Below, piece by piece: positions 61,401 to 64,000 of a DNA stretch of 64,000 nucleotides. The first letter of the stretch is position 1. Each line of letters opens with the position of its first letter. Made by a program: the position numbers and the translations under genes. The DNA comes from Sipunculus nudus (Eukaryota; Annelida; Sipuncula; Golfingiida; Sipunculidae), in assembly GCA_026874595.1 (NCBI GenBank), contig CM049310.1, positions 90,777,556 to 90,841,555 of the forward strand, given 5' to 3'. A model generated the notes under the pieces. The model was not told where the DNA came from. It was given only the letters and a program-made list of their open reading frames with translations, and searched no databases.

Positions 61401-63288
61401 AGCTCAGTCATTATAACATATTATGGTATACAGCTCAGTCATTGTAACATAACACTGTATACAGCTCAGTCATTGTAACATAACACTGTATACAGCTCAG
61501 TCATTATTACATAACACTGTATACAGCTCAGTCATTGTAACATAACACTGTATACAGCTCAGTCATTATTACATATTATTGTATTCAGCTCAGTCATTGT
61601 AACATAACACTCTATTCAGCTCAGTCACTGTAACATAACACTGTATACAGCTCAGTCATTGTAACATAACACTGTATACAGCTCAGTCATTGAAACATAA
61701 CACTGTATACAGCTCAGTCATTGTAACATAACACTGTATACAGCTCAGTCATTGTAACATAACACTGTATACAGCTCAGTCATTGTAACATAACACTGTA
61801 TACAGCTCAGTCTTTGTAACATAACACTGTATACAGCTCAGTCACTGTAACATAACACTCTATTCAGCTCAGTCACTGTAACATAACACTGTATACAGCT
61901 CAGTCATTGTAACATAACACTGTATACAGCTCAGTCATTGTAACATAACACTGTATACAGCTCAGTCACTGTAACATAACACTCTATTCAGCTCAGTCAC
62001 TGTAACATAACACTCTATTCAGCTCAGTCACTGTAACATAACACTGTATACAGCTCAGTCATTGTAACATAACACTGTATACAGCTCAGTCATTGTAACA
62101 TAACACTGTATACAGCTCAGTCATTGTAACATAACACTGTATACAGCTCAGTCATTGTAACATAACACTGTATACAGCTCAGTCATTGTAACATAACACT
62201 GTATACAGCTCAGTCATTGTAACATAACACTGTATACAGCTCAGTAATTGTAACATAACACTCTATTCAGCTCAGTCACTGTAACATAACACTCTATTCA
62301 GCTCAGTCACTGTAACATAACACTGTATACAGCTCAGTCATTGTAACATAACACTGTATACAGCTCAGTCATTGTAACATAACACTGTATACAGCTCAGT
62401 CATTGTAACATAACACTGTATACAGCTCAGTCATTGTAACATAACACTGTATACAGCTCAGTCATTGTAACATAACACTGTATACAGCTCAGTCATTGTA
62501 ACATAACACTGTATACAGCTCAGTCATTGTAACATAACACTGTATACAGCTCAGTCTTTGTAACATAACACTGTATACAGCTCAGTCACTGTAACATAAC
62601 ACTATTCAGCTCAGTCACTGTTACATAACACTGTATACAGCTCAGTCATTGTAACATAACACTGTATACAGCTCAGTCATTGTAACATAACACTGTATAC
62701 AGCTCAGTCACTGTACCATAACACTCTATTCAGCTCAGTCACTGTAACATAACACTCTATTCAGCTCAGTCACTGTAACATAACACTGTATACAGCTCAG
62801 TCTTGTAACATAACACTGTATACAGCTCAGTCATTGTAACATAACACTGTATACAGCTCAGTCATTGTAACATAACACTGTATACAGCTCAGTCATTGTA
62901 ACATAACACTGTATACAGCTCAGTCATTGTAACATAACACTGTATACAGCTCAGTCATTGTAACATAACACTGTATACAGCTCAGTCATTGTAACATAAC
63001 ACTGTATACAGCTCAGTCATTGTAACATAACACTGTATACAGCTCAGTCATTGTAACATAACACTGTATACAGCTCAGTCATTGTAACATAACACTGTAT
63101 ACAGCTCAGTCATTGTAACATAACACTGTATACAGCTCAGTCATTGTAACATTACACTGTTTACTCACATCCTCAATCTGTCCTGCCTTTTCATAAAATT
63201 TGGCAAACTCCACCCATAGTGTGTGAGGCTTTCCTGTGGCCAGCTGGGGGTCTACTGTTTGTACTGCTTCTGTATACTGTTTTATTAT
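9610..63288 (-). CDS. XAB2: XAB2/SYF1 pre-mRNA-splicing factor, C-terminal part (14 exons, 5' partial)
   Basis: The product is a HAT-repeat (half-a-TPR) scaffold of the spliceosome. In the family it sits in the intron-binding complex with Aquarius, ISY1 and PPIE in the nucleus, and also binds XPA, CSA and CSB in transcription-coupled repair. Fourteen exons on the minus strand join in phase to about 483 codons: 63169-63288, 58537-58637, 57558-57633, 56756-56956, 55438-55524, 54826-54901, 54080-54189, 47461-47564, 45125-45224, 44541-44657, 43435-43504, 40366-40480, 24589-24692 and 9610-9680. All introns are GT-AG. Helical HAT repeats fill residues 1 to about 365, followed by a short linker, a charged helix, an acidic stretch and a conserved VPSEVFGQL-type C-terminus. 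The match to vertebrate XAB2 is from memory but runs along the whole length. Human XAB2 is about 855 residues, so roughly 370 N-terminal residues should lie beyond 64000. No frameshift or internal stop is seen. Confidence 0.96.
9681..11787. other. Start of last XAB2 intron (3' side), no feature recognised
   Basis: AT-rich intronic sequence between the final exon and the first repeats. An open frame of 99 codons at 11185-11484 (minus) looks moderately coding-like but matches nothing I know. Confidence 0.4.
11788..11965 (+). repeat. About 100 bp AT-rich tandem duplication
   Basis: Two copies starting near 11788 and 11889 share CTAAATTACATGACAAAAA and CTCAGATACATGAGAAA. A third diverged copy (CTAAATTACATAAGATAAAA) lies at 13791, after the inserted element 11966-13770, so the insertion appears to split a tandem array. 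Confidence 0.6.
11966..13770 (+). repeat. Composite bivalve-type repeat inserted in AT-rich tandem array
   Basis: Begins near CAAGGCCAACAGGCC and ends with GACGACGCATGACAG, GACGCCGCACCATTGC and AAGCTCACAGGTTAGC, the same kind of tail as the 5.1 kb element. It contains the GGTGGCGCCACC satellite (12150-12920), a 22 bp perfect palindrome (12945-12966) and one more GGTGGCGCCACC near 13301. No coding capacity. Confidence 0.55.
12150..12920 (+). repeat. Satellite with 12 bp palindrome GGTGGCGCCACC, locus 1
   Basis: The palindrome or a one- to two-base variant starts at 12291, 12440, 12569, 12718 and 12847: spacing 149, 129, 149, 129. Each pair forms a unit of about 278 bp, with GGATGTCTGCAGC before one palindrome and CAGACAAACA before the other. 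The same satellite recurs at 45340-46560. Confidence 0.85.
13771..14518. other. Intronic, no gene
   Basis: AT-rich intron sequence following the composite repeat; it starts with the third copy of the AT-rich tandem unit. Nothing else recognised. Confidence 0.4.
14520..15217 (+). repeat. Probable MITE-related element (CAGTCCAACCTGTC...GACAGGTT)
   Basis: The left end ACAGTCCAACCTGTCTCAGC and right end TTAGACAGGTTAT are inverted relative to each other, and the inside holds repeated GACCACCTGT words. This links it to the MITE family at 40975-42339 and 53868-54048. The middle (14760-15100) has no recognised feature. Confidence 0.5.
15218..15275. repeat. (AT)n microsatellite
   Basis: A nearly pure AT dinucleotide run directly left of the inverted repeat of the Penelope-like fragment. 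Confidence 0.9.
15281..16332 (-). mobile_element. Penelope-like element fragment between 230 bp inverted repeats
   Basis: Flanking blocks 15281-15510 and 16103-16332 are inverted copies of each other with few differences. Between them, about 590 bp on the minus strand encode the C-terminal part of a Penelope-like retroelement. Penelope elements carry long terminal blocks that often occur in inverted orientation, which fits. The reverse transcriptase is absent, so this is a truncated, dead copy. Confidence 0.85.
15651..16075 (-). pseudogene. Penelope-like GIY-YIG endonuclease domain, decayed
   Basis: Reading leftward, the frame shows [14 protein letters not shown] and [13 protein letters not shown] (the linker typical of Penelope elements), a cysteine-rich [15 protein letters not shown], then VYQATV and [14 protein letters not shown], the GIY-YIG endonuclease core. 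The stretch before 15921 has at least two in-frame stops, one of them in the linker where the family usually has Trp. The frame also breaks after KNKKR near 15651. Family assignment is from remembered motifs. Confidence 0.85.
16391..16439. repeat. (AT)n microsatellite
   Basis: AT dinucleotide run about 60 bp right of the Penelope-like fragment. Confidence 0.9.
16736..17290. repeat. Minisatellite of about 36-41 bp units
   Basis: About 14 imperfect copies of a unit containing AGTCTGAAACGATATGAG and TATATCTAACAATTAAA. Unit length varies through small indels (GAGTATATC or GGAGTATATC). Non-coding; the minus-strand open frame over it is an artefact of the repeat. Confidence 0.9.
17291..19640. other. 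Intronic sequence with dispersed-repeat fragments
   Basis: The block 17390-17700 has the words GACCTCTGACCTCATTAAA and AATATGTGTGAATTTT, which recur at 33375-33680 and 39705-40090, so it is a dispersed repeat. A GTCTAGACA word at 18158 also occurs at 16526 and 34060 in related surroundings. The rest shows nothing recognisable. Confidence 0.5.
19655..22480. repeat. 2.8 kb minisatellite of about 41-43 bp units
   Basis: About 68 copies of a unit of the form TTTGTTACTTTCTACCAAGG plus AGGTTGTTTTCACCTGCGTC. The first copies (19660-19900) have the variant GGTTATGCTTTCACCTGCTC and are almost identical; later ones diverge toward the right end. Blocks of several units are themselves repeated, for example around 21123 and 21579 (456 bp apart). 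The array is open in several frames only because the unit lacks stops. Confidence 0.95.
22481..24588. other. Intronic, dispersed-repeat fragments only
   Basis: 22730-22960 resembles 44800-45050 (shared AACAGCATTAAAACT and AAAGAAGTCAC/AAGGAGTCTTAG contexts). 23995-24450 contains repeated words of the type ATAGGAGTTTTCA, also seen at 43040-43120. No exon seen until E13. Confidence 0.45.
24589..24692 (-). CDS. XAB2: XAB2 exon E13 (acidic tail)
   Basis: One base finishing Arg, 34 codons, then one base of Glu. Acceptor TATCTGTAG, donor AAG|GTAAGA. It encodes [15 protein letters not shown] and an acidic run ([11 protein letters not shown]). It is separated from both neighbouring exons by introns of about 15 kb. 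Confidence 0.93.
24693..27250. other. Intronic, includes dispersed repeat copy B
   Basis: 25305-25690 is the diverged partner of 8100-8640, and 25720-26040 has weak similarity to 905-1230. The remaining sequence is AT-rich and unremarkable. Confidence 0.45.
27310..28420. repeat. About 350-363 bp tandem repeat with ACCTGTACAGGT palindromes
   Basis: At least three clear copies, with CCTGTACAGG (or CCTGCACAGG) at 27657, 28008 and 28371 and a degenerate copy near 27320. Each is followed by one or two GGTAAA words. The middle copy has a perfect 18 bp palindrome, CTCACCTGTACAGGTGAG, at 28004-28021. Confidence 0.7.
29220..29309 (+). repeat. 55 bp tandem duplication with CACGTG box
   Basis: GTTCACGTGACTG plus GTCTGGCGTGTTTATT occurs at 29220 and again at 29275 with one mismatch in the shared part. 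CACGTG is the E-box core. It lies in a locally CpG-containing part of the intron. Confidence 0.8.
33375..33690 (+). repeat. Dispersed repeat with GACCTCTGACCT words
   Basis: Two sub-units each contain TGACCTCTGACCT, then ATATGTGTGGATTTTG or a variant, and end near AAAATCCAT. The same family is at 17390-17700 and 39705-40090, always in the same orientation in XAB2 introns. Confidence 0.6.
35265..35565 (+). repeat. tRNA-derived SINE (Leu-like head)
   Basis: The head 35269-35340 has tRNA-like internal promoter boxes: GGTCTTGTTATAGGTACAGC as A box and GGGTTCAATTC as B box, with GACTCAAAATCC in the anticodon position, as in tRNA-Leu(CAA). An unrelated body of about 220 bp follows. No intact tRNA fold is claimed. 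Confidence 0.7.
35626..35717 (+). repeat. TGGACGCT array, left (direct)
   Basis: Six copies of a GGACGC/AGACGC word in 92 bp, with spacers TTCATTTGG, TTCAGATA and ATGAAAATGG. It mirrors 38274-38378 in the opposite orientation. Confidence 0.85.
36218..36660 (+). repeat. Internal TGGACGCT-like copies, (CT)n/(GA)n and poly-G
   Basis: TGCTGTTCAGATA-type words at 36221 and 36631, each preceded by TTGGAAAT, in the same orientation as the left array. Between them lie (CT)n at 36440-36475, a tRNA-like B box (GACTCGATTCCC on the minus strand near 36540), (GA)n at 36568-36588 and a G tract at about 36592-36613. Confidence 0.6.
38274..38378 (-). repeat. TGGACGCT array, right (inverted)
   Basis: Read on the minus strand it gives CACCTGGACGCTGTTCAGAT followed by further ATGGACGCTAT words, aligning with the left array at 35659-35717. 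Another copy (AGCGTCCAT) lies at 38814-38822 beyond a C tract of about 24 bases. Minus-strand open frames over it show an artificial LDA-type peptide repeat. Confidence 0.85.
38830..40365. other. Intronic, dispersed repeat at 39705-40090
   Basis: 39705-40090 contains two to three sub-units with GACCTCATTAAATATGTG words, the same family as 33375-33690. The rest has no recognisable feature. Confidence 0.5.
40366..40480 (-). CDS. XAB2: XAB2 exon E12 (charged helix)
   Basis: Two bases plus 37 codons plus two bases. Acceptor TTTATTTCAG, donor GAG|GTATGA. It encodes a Glu/Lys-rich helix ([15 protein letters not shown]) followed by [13 protein letters not shown], which matches the end of the conserved helical tail in vertebrate XAB2. 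Confidence 0.94.
40975..42339 (+). mobile_element. MITE with TIR ACAGTGRRACCTGT, split by a nested insertion
   Basis: The left end ACAGTGGGACCTGT (40975) and right end ACAGGTTTCACTGT (42326-42339) are inverted repeats. The MITE body (40975-41093 and 42290-42339) has AAGACCACC and GTGGTCT words, as in the intact 181 bp copy at 53868-54048. The middle, about 41094-42289, is an inserted repeat. Confidence 0.7.
41094..42289 (+). repeat. Inserted repeat of about 290-330 bp units with inverted ends
   Basis: Three copies begin near GACTTATAATGCTCAC at 41259 and 41545 and a variant at 41874, each followed by GTCAAGTGGC or similar, AAGATATTCATGA-type words and TCAAGGTCAAGGTCACTCTC. The left border GTATCGCCAGACA (41118) recurs inverted at the right border (42277-42289). 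Confidence 0.65.
42340..43434. other. Intronic, no gene
   Basis: AT-rich. 43025-43120 shares ATATAGTAGTTTTCACTGC-like words with 24080-24130. Nothing else recognised. Confidence 0.4.
43435..43504 (-). CDS. XAB2: XAB2 exon E11 (linker)
   Basis: Twenty-three codons plus one base of a Gly codon split with E12. Acceptor ATTTCCAG, donor [18 protein letters not shown] matches the family just after the HAT domain. The remaining Gly/Ala-rich stretch ([10 protein letters not shown]) is a variable linker. Confidence 0.93.
43744..44540 (-). repeat. Minisatellite copying the E10 5' splice site
   Basis: About 33 units of 22-25 bp, with some longer variants, contain on the minus strand TATAACACACAG|GTAAGG, the same sequence that forms the real E10 exon end and donor at 44541. 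At least 17 units keep CAGGTAA and about eight more have CAGGTGAA. The array fills nearly all of the 1,036 bp intron between E10 and E11. Confidence 0.95.
44541..44657 (-). CDS. XAB2: XAB2 exon E10 (end of HAT domain)
   Basis: Thirty-nine codons, phase 0 both ends, acceptor TTCCCTGTAG and donor CAG|GTAAGG. It contains [17 protein letters not shown], hallmark XAB2 sequence, and ends in TATAACACACAG. Its last 18 bases and the donor are the source, or a copy, of the minisatellite that fills the next intron. Confidence 0.96.
44800..45050 (+). repeat. Dispersed repeat, partner of 22730-22960
   Basis: Shares TTGGTT(G/T)CATTTTT, ATGCAAAGGAGTC/AAGAAGTCAC and AACAGCATTAAAACT in the same order with the copy near 22.8 kb. 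It ends about 75 bases from exon E9. Confidence 0.6.
45125..45224 (-). CDS. XAB2: XAB2 exon E9
   Basis: One base plus 33 codons. The acceptor region reads TTGCAGAG; phase with E8 fixes the cut after the first AG, so the exon starts at 45224. Donor AGG|GTACGT. It encodes [12 protein letters not shown] and [14 protein letters not shown], ending CDPR. Confidence 0.94.
45340..46560 (+). repeat. Satellite with palindrome GGTGGCGCCACC, locus 2
   Basis: The palindrome or a close variant starts at 45624, 45753, 45902, 46031, 46180, 46311 and 46460: spacing 129, 149, 129, 149, 131, 149. Units of 278-280 bp are very similar to each other in the last two copies. The left flank (ATCAGAGTGG, GTGAGGCATGGA) matches locus 1 at about 12200. 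A tail at 46590-46745 with CCGCCCAGCGGTTACGGAG may be the element end. Confidence 0.88.
46750..47460. other. Intronic, no feature recognised
   Basis: AT-rich intron between the satellite and exon E8. Nothing recognised. Confidence 0.4.
47461..47564 (-). CDS. XAB2: XAB2 exon E8
   Basis: Thirty-four codons plus two bases of an Arg codon completed in E9. Acceptor TGTTGACAG, donor CAG|GTACAC. It encodes [15 protein letters not shown] and the helix that follows it, very close to vertebrate XAB2. The intron before it (6.5 kb) is large because a DIRS element sits in it. Confidence 0.95.
47565..48084. other. Intronic, left flank of the DIRS element
   Basis: AT-rich, no feature recognised before the DIRS tip at 48085. 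Confidence 0.4.
48134..48290. repeat. DIRS right inverted terminal repeat
   Basis: 157 bp running from TTGTGAGC to TCACATTTTC, nearly identical to the reverse complement of 53518-53675. A unique outer extension of 49 bp (48085-48133) includes a C7 run. Confidence 0.95.
48330..48442. repeat. DIRS internal complementary region
   Basis: 48330-48398 is the reverse complement of the right tip (48085-48152). 48395-48442 is the reverse complement of the left tip (53648-53694). The two parts overlap at TTTT (48395-48398), as a circle junction would. In DIRS1 this region bridges the two ends during synthesis of the circular DNA. Confidence 0.93.
48472..49933 (-). pseudogene. DIRS tyrosine recombinase, frame broken
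   Basis: The catalytic Arg sits in [11 protein letters not shown] (about 49141-49155), HxxR in HDIR (48745-48756) and the nucleophile Tyr in FTRFYLKDV (Tyr codon 48646-48648). Between 48757 and 48850 the frame shifts after HIFQLGD and an in-frame TGA follows, so the two catalytic halves are not in one frame. A short intron cannot be ruled out. The N-terminal part is Pro/Ser-rich. Confidence 0.88.
49940..51360 (-). pseudogene. DIRS reverse transcriptase and RNase H, frameshifted
   Basis: The RT start shows [19 protein letters not shown], then [12 protein letters not shown] in another frame, YLDD at 50850-50861, and [14 protein letters not shown] in a third frame. RNase H follows with VYTDASLLG (about 50360-50385) and [14 protein letters not shown] (about 50160-50205). 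Known DIRS motifs appear in order but in different frames, indicating several indels. Confidence 0.88.
51709..53046 (-). pseudogene. DIRS gag-like region
   Basis: Upstream of the RT and rich in Pro, Ala, Arg and Ser; no zinc knuckle seen. A duplicated block of about 85-90 bp (52325-52410 and 52411-52499) encodes repeats such as [18 protein letters not shown]. Position suggests gag; sequence alone does not prove it. A C20 run at 53139-53158 lies before it. Confidence 0.55.
53518..53675. repeat. DIRS left inverted terminal repeat
   Basis: 158 bp, inverted relative to 48134-48290 with only a few mismatches. A different, 19 bp outer extension (53676-53694) ends TTTACGTAATAAAA. Confidence 0.95.
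53868..54048 (+). mobile_element. Intact 181 bp MITE, TIR ACAGTGAAACCTGT
   Basis: Ends ACAGTGAAACCTGT (53868-53881) and ACAGGTACCACTGT (54035-54048) are inverted with one mismatch. Internal AGTGGTCTT and GTGGTCTTAT words match the family at 40975-42339 and the fragment at 40530-40650. It lies 31 bases from exon E7, in intron sequence. Confidence 0.8.
54080..54189 (-). CDS. XAB2: XAB2 exon E7
   Basis: Two bases completing Ser plus 36 codons. Acceptor TTCCTGCAG, donor GAG|GTGAGC. It contains [11 protein letters not shown] and [15 protein letters not shown], a classic HAT pair. A 181 bp MITE (53868-54048) ends 31 bases into the next intron, and a DIRS element lies further on. Confidence 0.95.
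54190..54825. other. XAB2 intron E6-E7, no feature
   Basis: 636 bp of AT-rich intron; nothing recognised. Confidence 0.6.
54826..54901 (-). CDS. XAB2: XAB2 exon E6
   Basis: Twenty-five codons plus one base of a Ser codon split with E7. Acceptor GTTTTAG, donor AAT|GTAAGT. It encodes [14 protein letters not shown], the second helix of the HAT unit started in E5, and the loop DGAPPKFAK. Confidence 0.95.
54902..55437. other. XAB2 intron E5-E6, no feature
   Basis: 536 bp of intron; only a T tract near 55240. Confidence 0.6.
55438..55524 (-). CDS. XAB2: XAB2 exon E5 (HAT repeat)
   Basis: Twenty-nine codons, phase 0 both ends, acceptor GTATTTCAG and donor TAT|GTAAGT. It encodes [14 protein letters not shown] and [14 protein letters not shown], a near-invariant XAB2/SYF1 segment. 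Confidence 0.96.
55525..56755. other. XAB2 intron E4-E5, no feature
   Basis: 1,231 bp of intron; nothing recognised on either strand. Confidence 0.6.
56756..56956 (-). CDS. XAB2: XAB2 exon E4 (largest exon, two HAT units)
   Basis: Sixty-seven codons, phase 0 at both ends, acceptor GATTTCAG and donor AAG|GTACAA. It carries [17 protein letters not shown] and then [16 protein letters not shown], the most conserved HAT stretch of the family, and ends with NYFEEAFK running into AYEKG of E5. Confidence 0.96.
56957..58536. other. XAB2 introns E3-E4 and E2-E3 with a tRNA-like fragment
   Basis: Around exon E3 (57558-57633) the introns are unremarkable except 57460-57530. On the minus strand this has tRNA-like A (TAGTTGTTTAAGTGTTAAGC) and B (CCAATTCAAACCC) boxes, likely the head of an old SINE. 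Confidence 0.4.
57558..57633 (-). CDS. XAB2: XAB2 exon E3
   Basis: One base completing Glu plus 25 codons; acceptor TTCTTCAG, donor [26 protein letters not shown] is the second helix of a HAT unit followed by a proline-rich loop that is also present in vertebrate XAB2 just before the long exon E4. Confidence 0.94.
58537..58637 (-). CDS. XAB2: XAB2 exon E2 (HAT repeat)
   Basis: Thirty-three codons plus two bases of a Glu codon finished in E3. Acceptor TTTCAG, donor TGA|GTAAGT. It starts with ARVIFDKAT, the second helix of the HAT unit begun in E1, then [15 protein letters not shown], the next first helix. It is followed by a 903 bp intron. Confidence 0.95.
58638..61320. other. XAB2 intron E1-E2, non-array part
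   Basis: AT-rich intron without recognised coding sequence. Contains the duplicated CCAAT/forkhead-like block at 61075-61190. Confidence 0.5.
61075..61190 (+). promoter_or_regulatory. Tandem block with TGATTGGCTCA and TGTAAACAAA motifs
   Basis: Two copies of about 60 bp share CTGATTGGCTCA, GTGTAAACAA/ATGTAAACAA and CAGAGCTCGT. ATTGG is the inverted CCAAT box (NF-Y type) and TGTAAACA fits the forkhead core. A regulatory role is inference only. Confidence 0.4.
61325..63158. repeat. 31 bp tandem array, about 59 copies
   Basis: The unit carries CTGTATACAGCTCAGTCATT followed by GTAACATAACA. Each main-type unit has the 10 bp palindrome CTGTATACAG; a second variant has CTCTATTCAG and usually CAGTCACTG, and recurs at intervals (about 61605, 61860, 61980, 62265, 62600, 62730). 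The right end lies about 10 bases from the E1 donor at 63168. Confidence 0.97.
63169..63288 (-). CDS. XAB2: XAB2 exon E1 of window (HAT repeat)
   Basis: Forty codons, phase 0 at both ends, acceptor TTTTGACAG and donor GAT|GTGAGT. It encodes a HAT helix pair with [16 protein letters not shown], where the Trp and the Phe/Tyr are the usual HAT core positions. It is the most 5' exon visible. A 31 bp tandem array begins about 10 bases into the following intron. Confidence 0.95.
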
Positions 63289-64000
63289 CTGTCAAAACAT
63301 AAAACATCATCAAGCATGTATGTTACAGAAGAATGTTGCTGATAACAGTTCTGTTTTGAACTGAATTTAAACCCTGTCAAAATCAACAAAATCTGCATGA
63401 AACAGTTAATCCTTCTATAAAAGGTGCACCTTATTGGGCCACACACACATAATTTTTTTTGTTCCATAGAACTGATGCTCTTCCTTTCGATGGATCAAAT
63501 TTTTTTTTTTTGCAAATACAGACATCCATGATAAAAGGTTTGTTCAAAGAATTCCTAAATGTTACGAAGACAATTTTTTAGGGGAAAATACAACTTTACA
63601 AGGCTGATCCGAGATTCGAATCCATGTCGGAGGCCCACAAGTCCGGCGTACCAACCGCTTTGCTAGAAAAACAAGCTTCAATAGCGAGTCAGCTCAGTCT
63701 GCTTTTATGTCACCACGTAACATACAGGTATGGAAAATGGACTAAATTCTGTGTTGATCATAACTTTCAATAACTGGAGCAATTTTTTATATTTCTAGGC
63801 AACCTGGCAAAATTCAACATATTGTGTCTCCACTGGTATAAAAAACAAGGGACCCATGGGTCACTGTGCTCAGCTGACATTAACCTTGAAGGTAAAAATC
63901 TAAAATAATATCAAATGGAGATAAAGTGTAAGAGGAAGAGGTAATAAAGGCCATGGTTGGTTTATATCATTGGTTTGTACTGATGAGCAAGAAATTGTTG
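63289..64000. other. XAB2 intron upstream of E1, incomplete
   Basis: Holds the tRNA-like sequence and, at 63848-63863, GGGACCCATGGGTCAC followed by CTCAGCTG, the same start as the repeat at 2516. The next XAB2 exon lies beyond the window. Confidence 0.5.
63602..63666 (-). repeat. tRNA-like sequence (SINE head or tRNA pseudogene)
   Basis: On the minus strand CTAGCAAAGCGGTTGGTACG resembles an A box and GGATTCGAATCTC a B box, spaced as in a tRNA of about 70 bases. The acceptor stem is not convincing, so an active tRNA is unlikely. Confidence 0.55.

Noticed and set aside
58638-63168. Possible missed XAB2 exon in the 4.5 kb intron
   Set aside because: E1 ends and E2 begins at adjacent residues of the family alignment, so no exon is expected.

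Overview
The window is nuclear DNA from an animal, most likely a mollusc and plausibly a bivalve. It is AT-rich, has long introns with GT-AG borders, and is packed with minisatellites and dispersed repeats. Some of these repeats end in GACGGACGGAC-type runs followed by a CAGCTGAGCTAA-like sequence, as I recall for common bivalve repeats. No bacterial or organellar feature is present. The taxon is an inference; the protein evidence only requires a metazoan.

One cellular gene is supported. It is the C-terminal part (about 483 codons in 14 exons) of XAB2/SYF1, a HAT-repeat spliceosome subunit that also acts in transcription-coupled repair. It lies on the minus strand, with its first visible exon at 63169-63288 and its stop codon at 9610-9612. 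All exon phases join without a break. The N-terminal third to half must lie to the right of the window. Exons coding for HAT repeats sit close together (44.5-63.3 kb), while the last two introns, around the acidic tail, are each about 15 kb.

Layout by region. 1-9609: 3' flank of XAB2 with dispersed repeats, including a bivalve-type element at 2.5-5.1 kb with an internal duplication. 9.6-24.6 kb: last intron, holding a satellite with the palindrome GGTGGCGCCACC, a Penelope-like element fragment between inverted repeats, a 36-41 bp minisatellite and a 2.8 kb minisatellite of about 42 bp units. 24.7-40.4 kb: intron with a roughly 360 bp tandem repeat, a tRNA-derived SINE and an unusual pair of inverted arrays of TGGACGCT. 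40.5-47.6 kb: nested MITE, a second GGTGGCGCCACC satellite, and a minisatellite that copies the 5' splice site of an XAB2 exon. 48.1-53.7 kb: a structurally complete but coding-decayed DIRS1-type tyrosine-recombinase retrotransposon. 54-64 kb: compact XAB2 exons, a duplicated CCAAT/forkhead-like block and a 1.8 kb array of a 31 bp unit that begins about 10 bases after a 5' splice site.

The most interesting points are the splice-donor-derived minisatellite in XAB2 intron 43.5-44.5 kb, the intact DIRS internal complementary region, the TGGACGCT inverted arrays, and the regular 129/149 bp spacing of a 12 bp palindrome at two separate loci.
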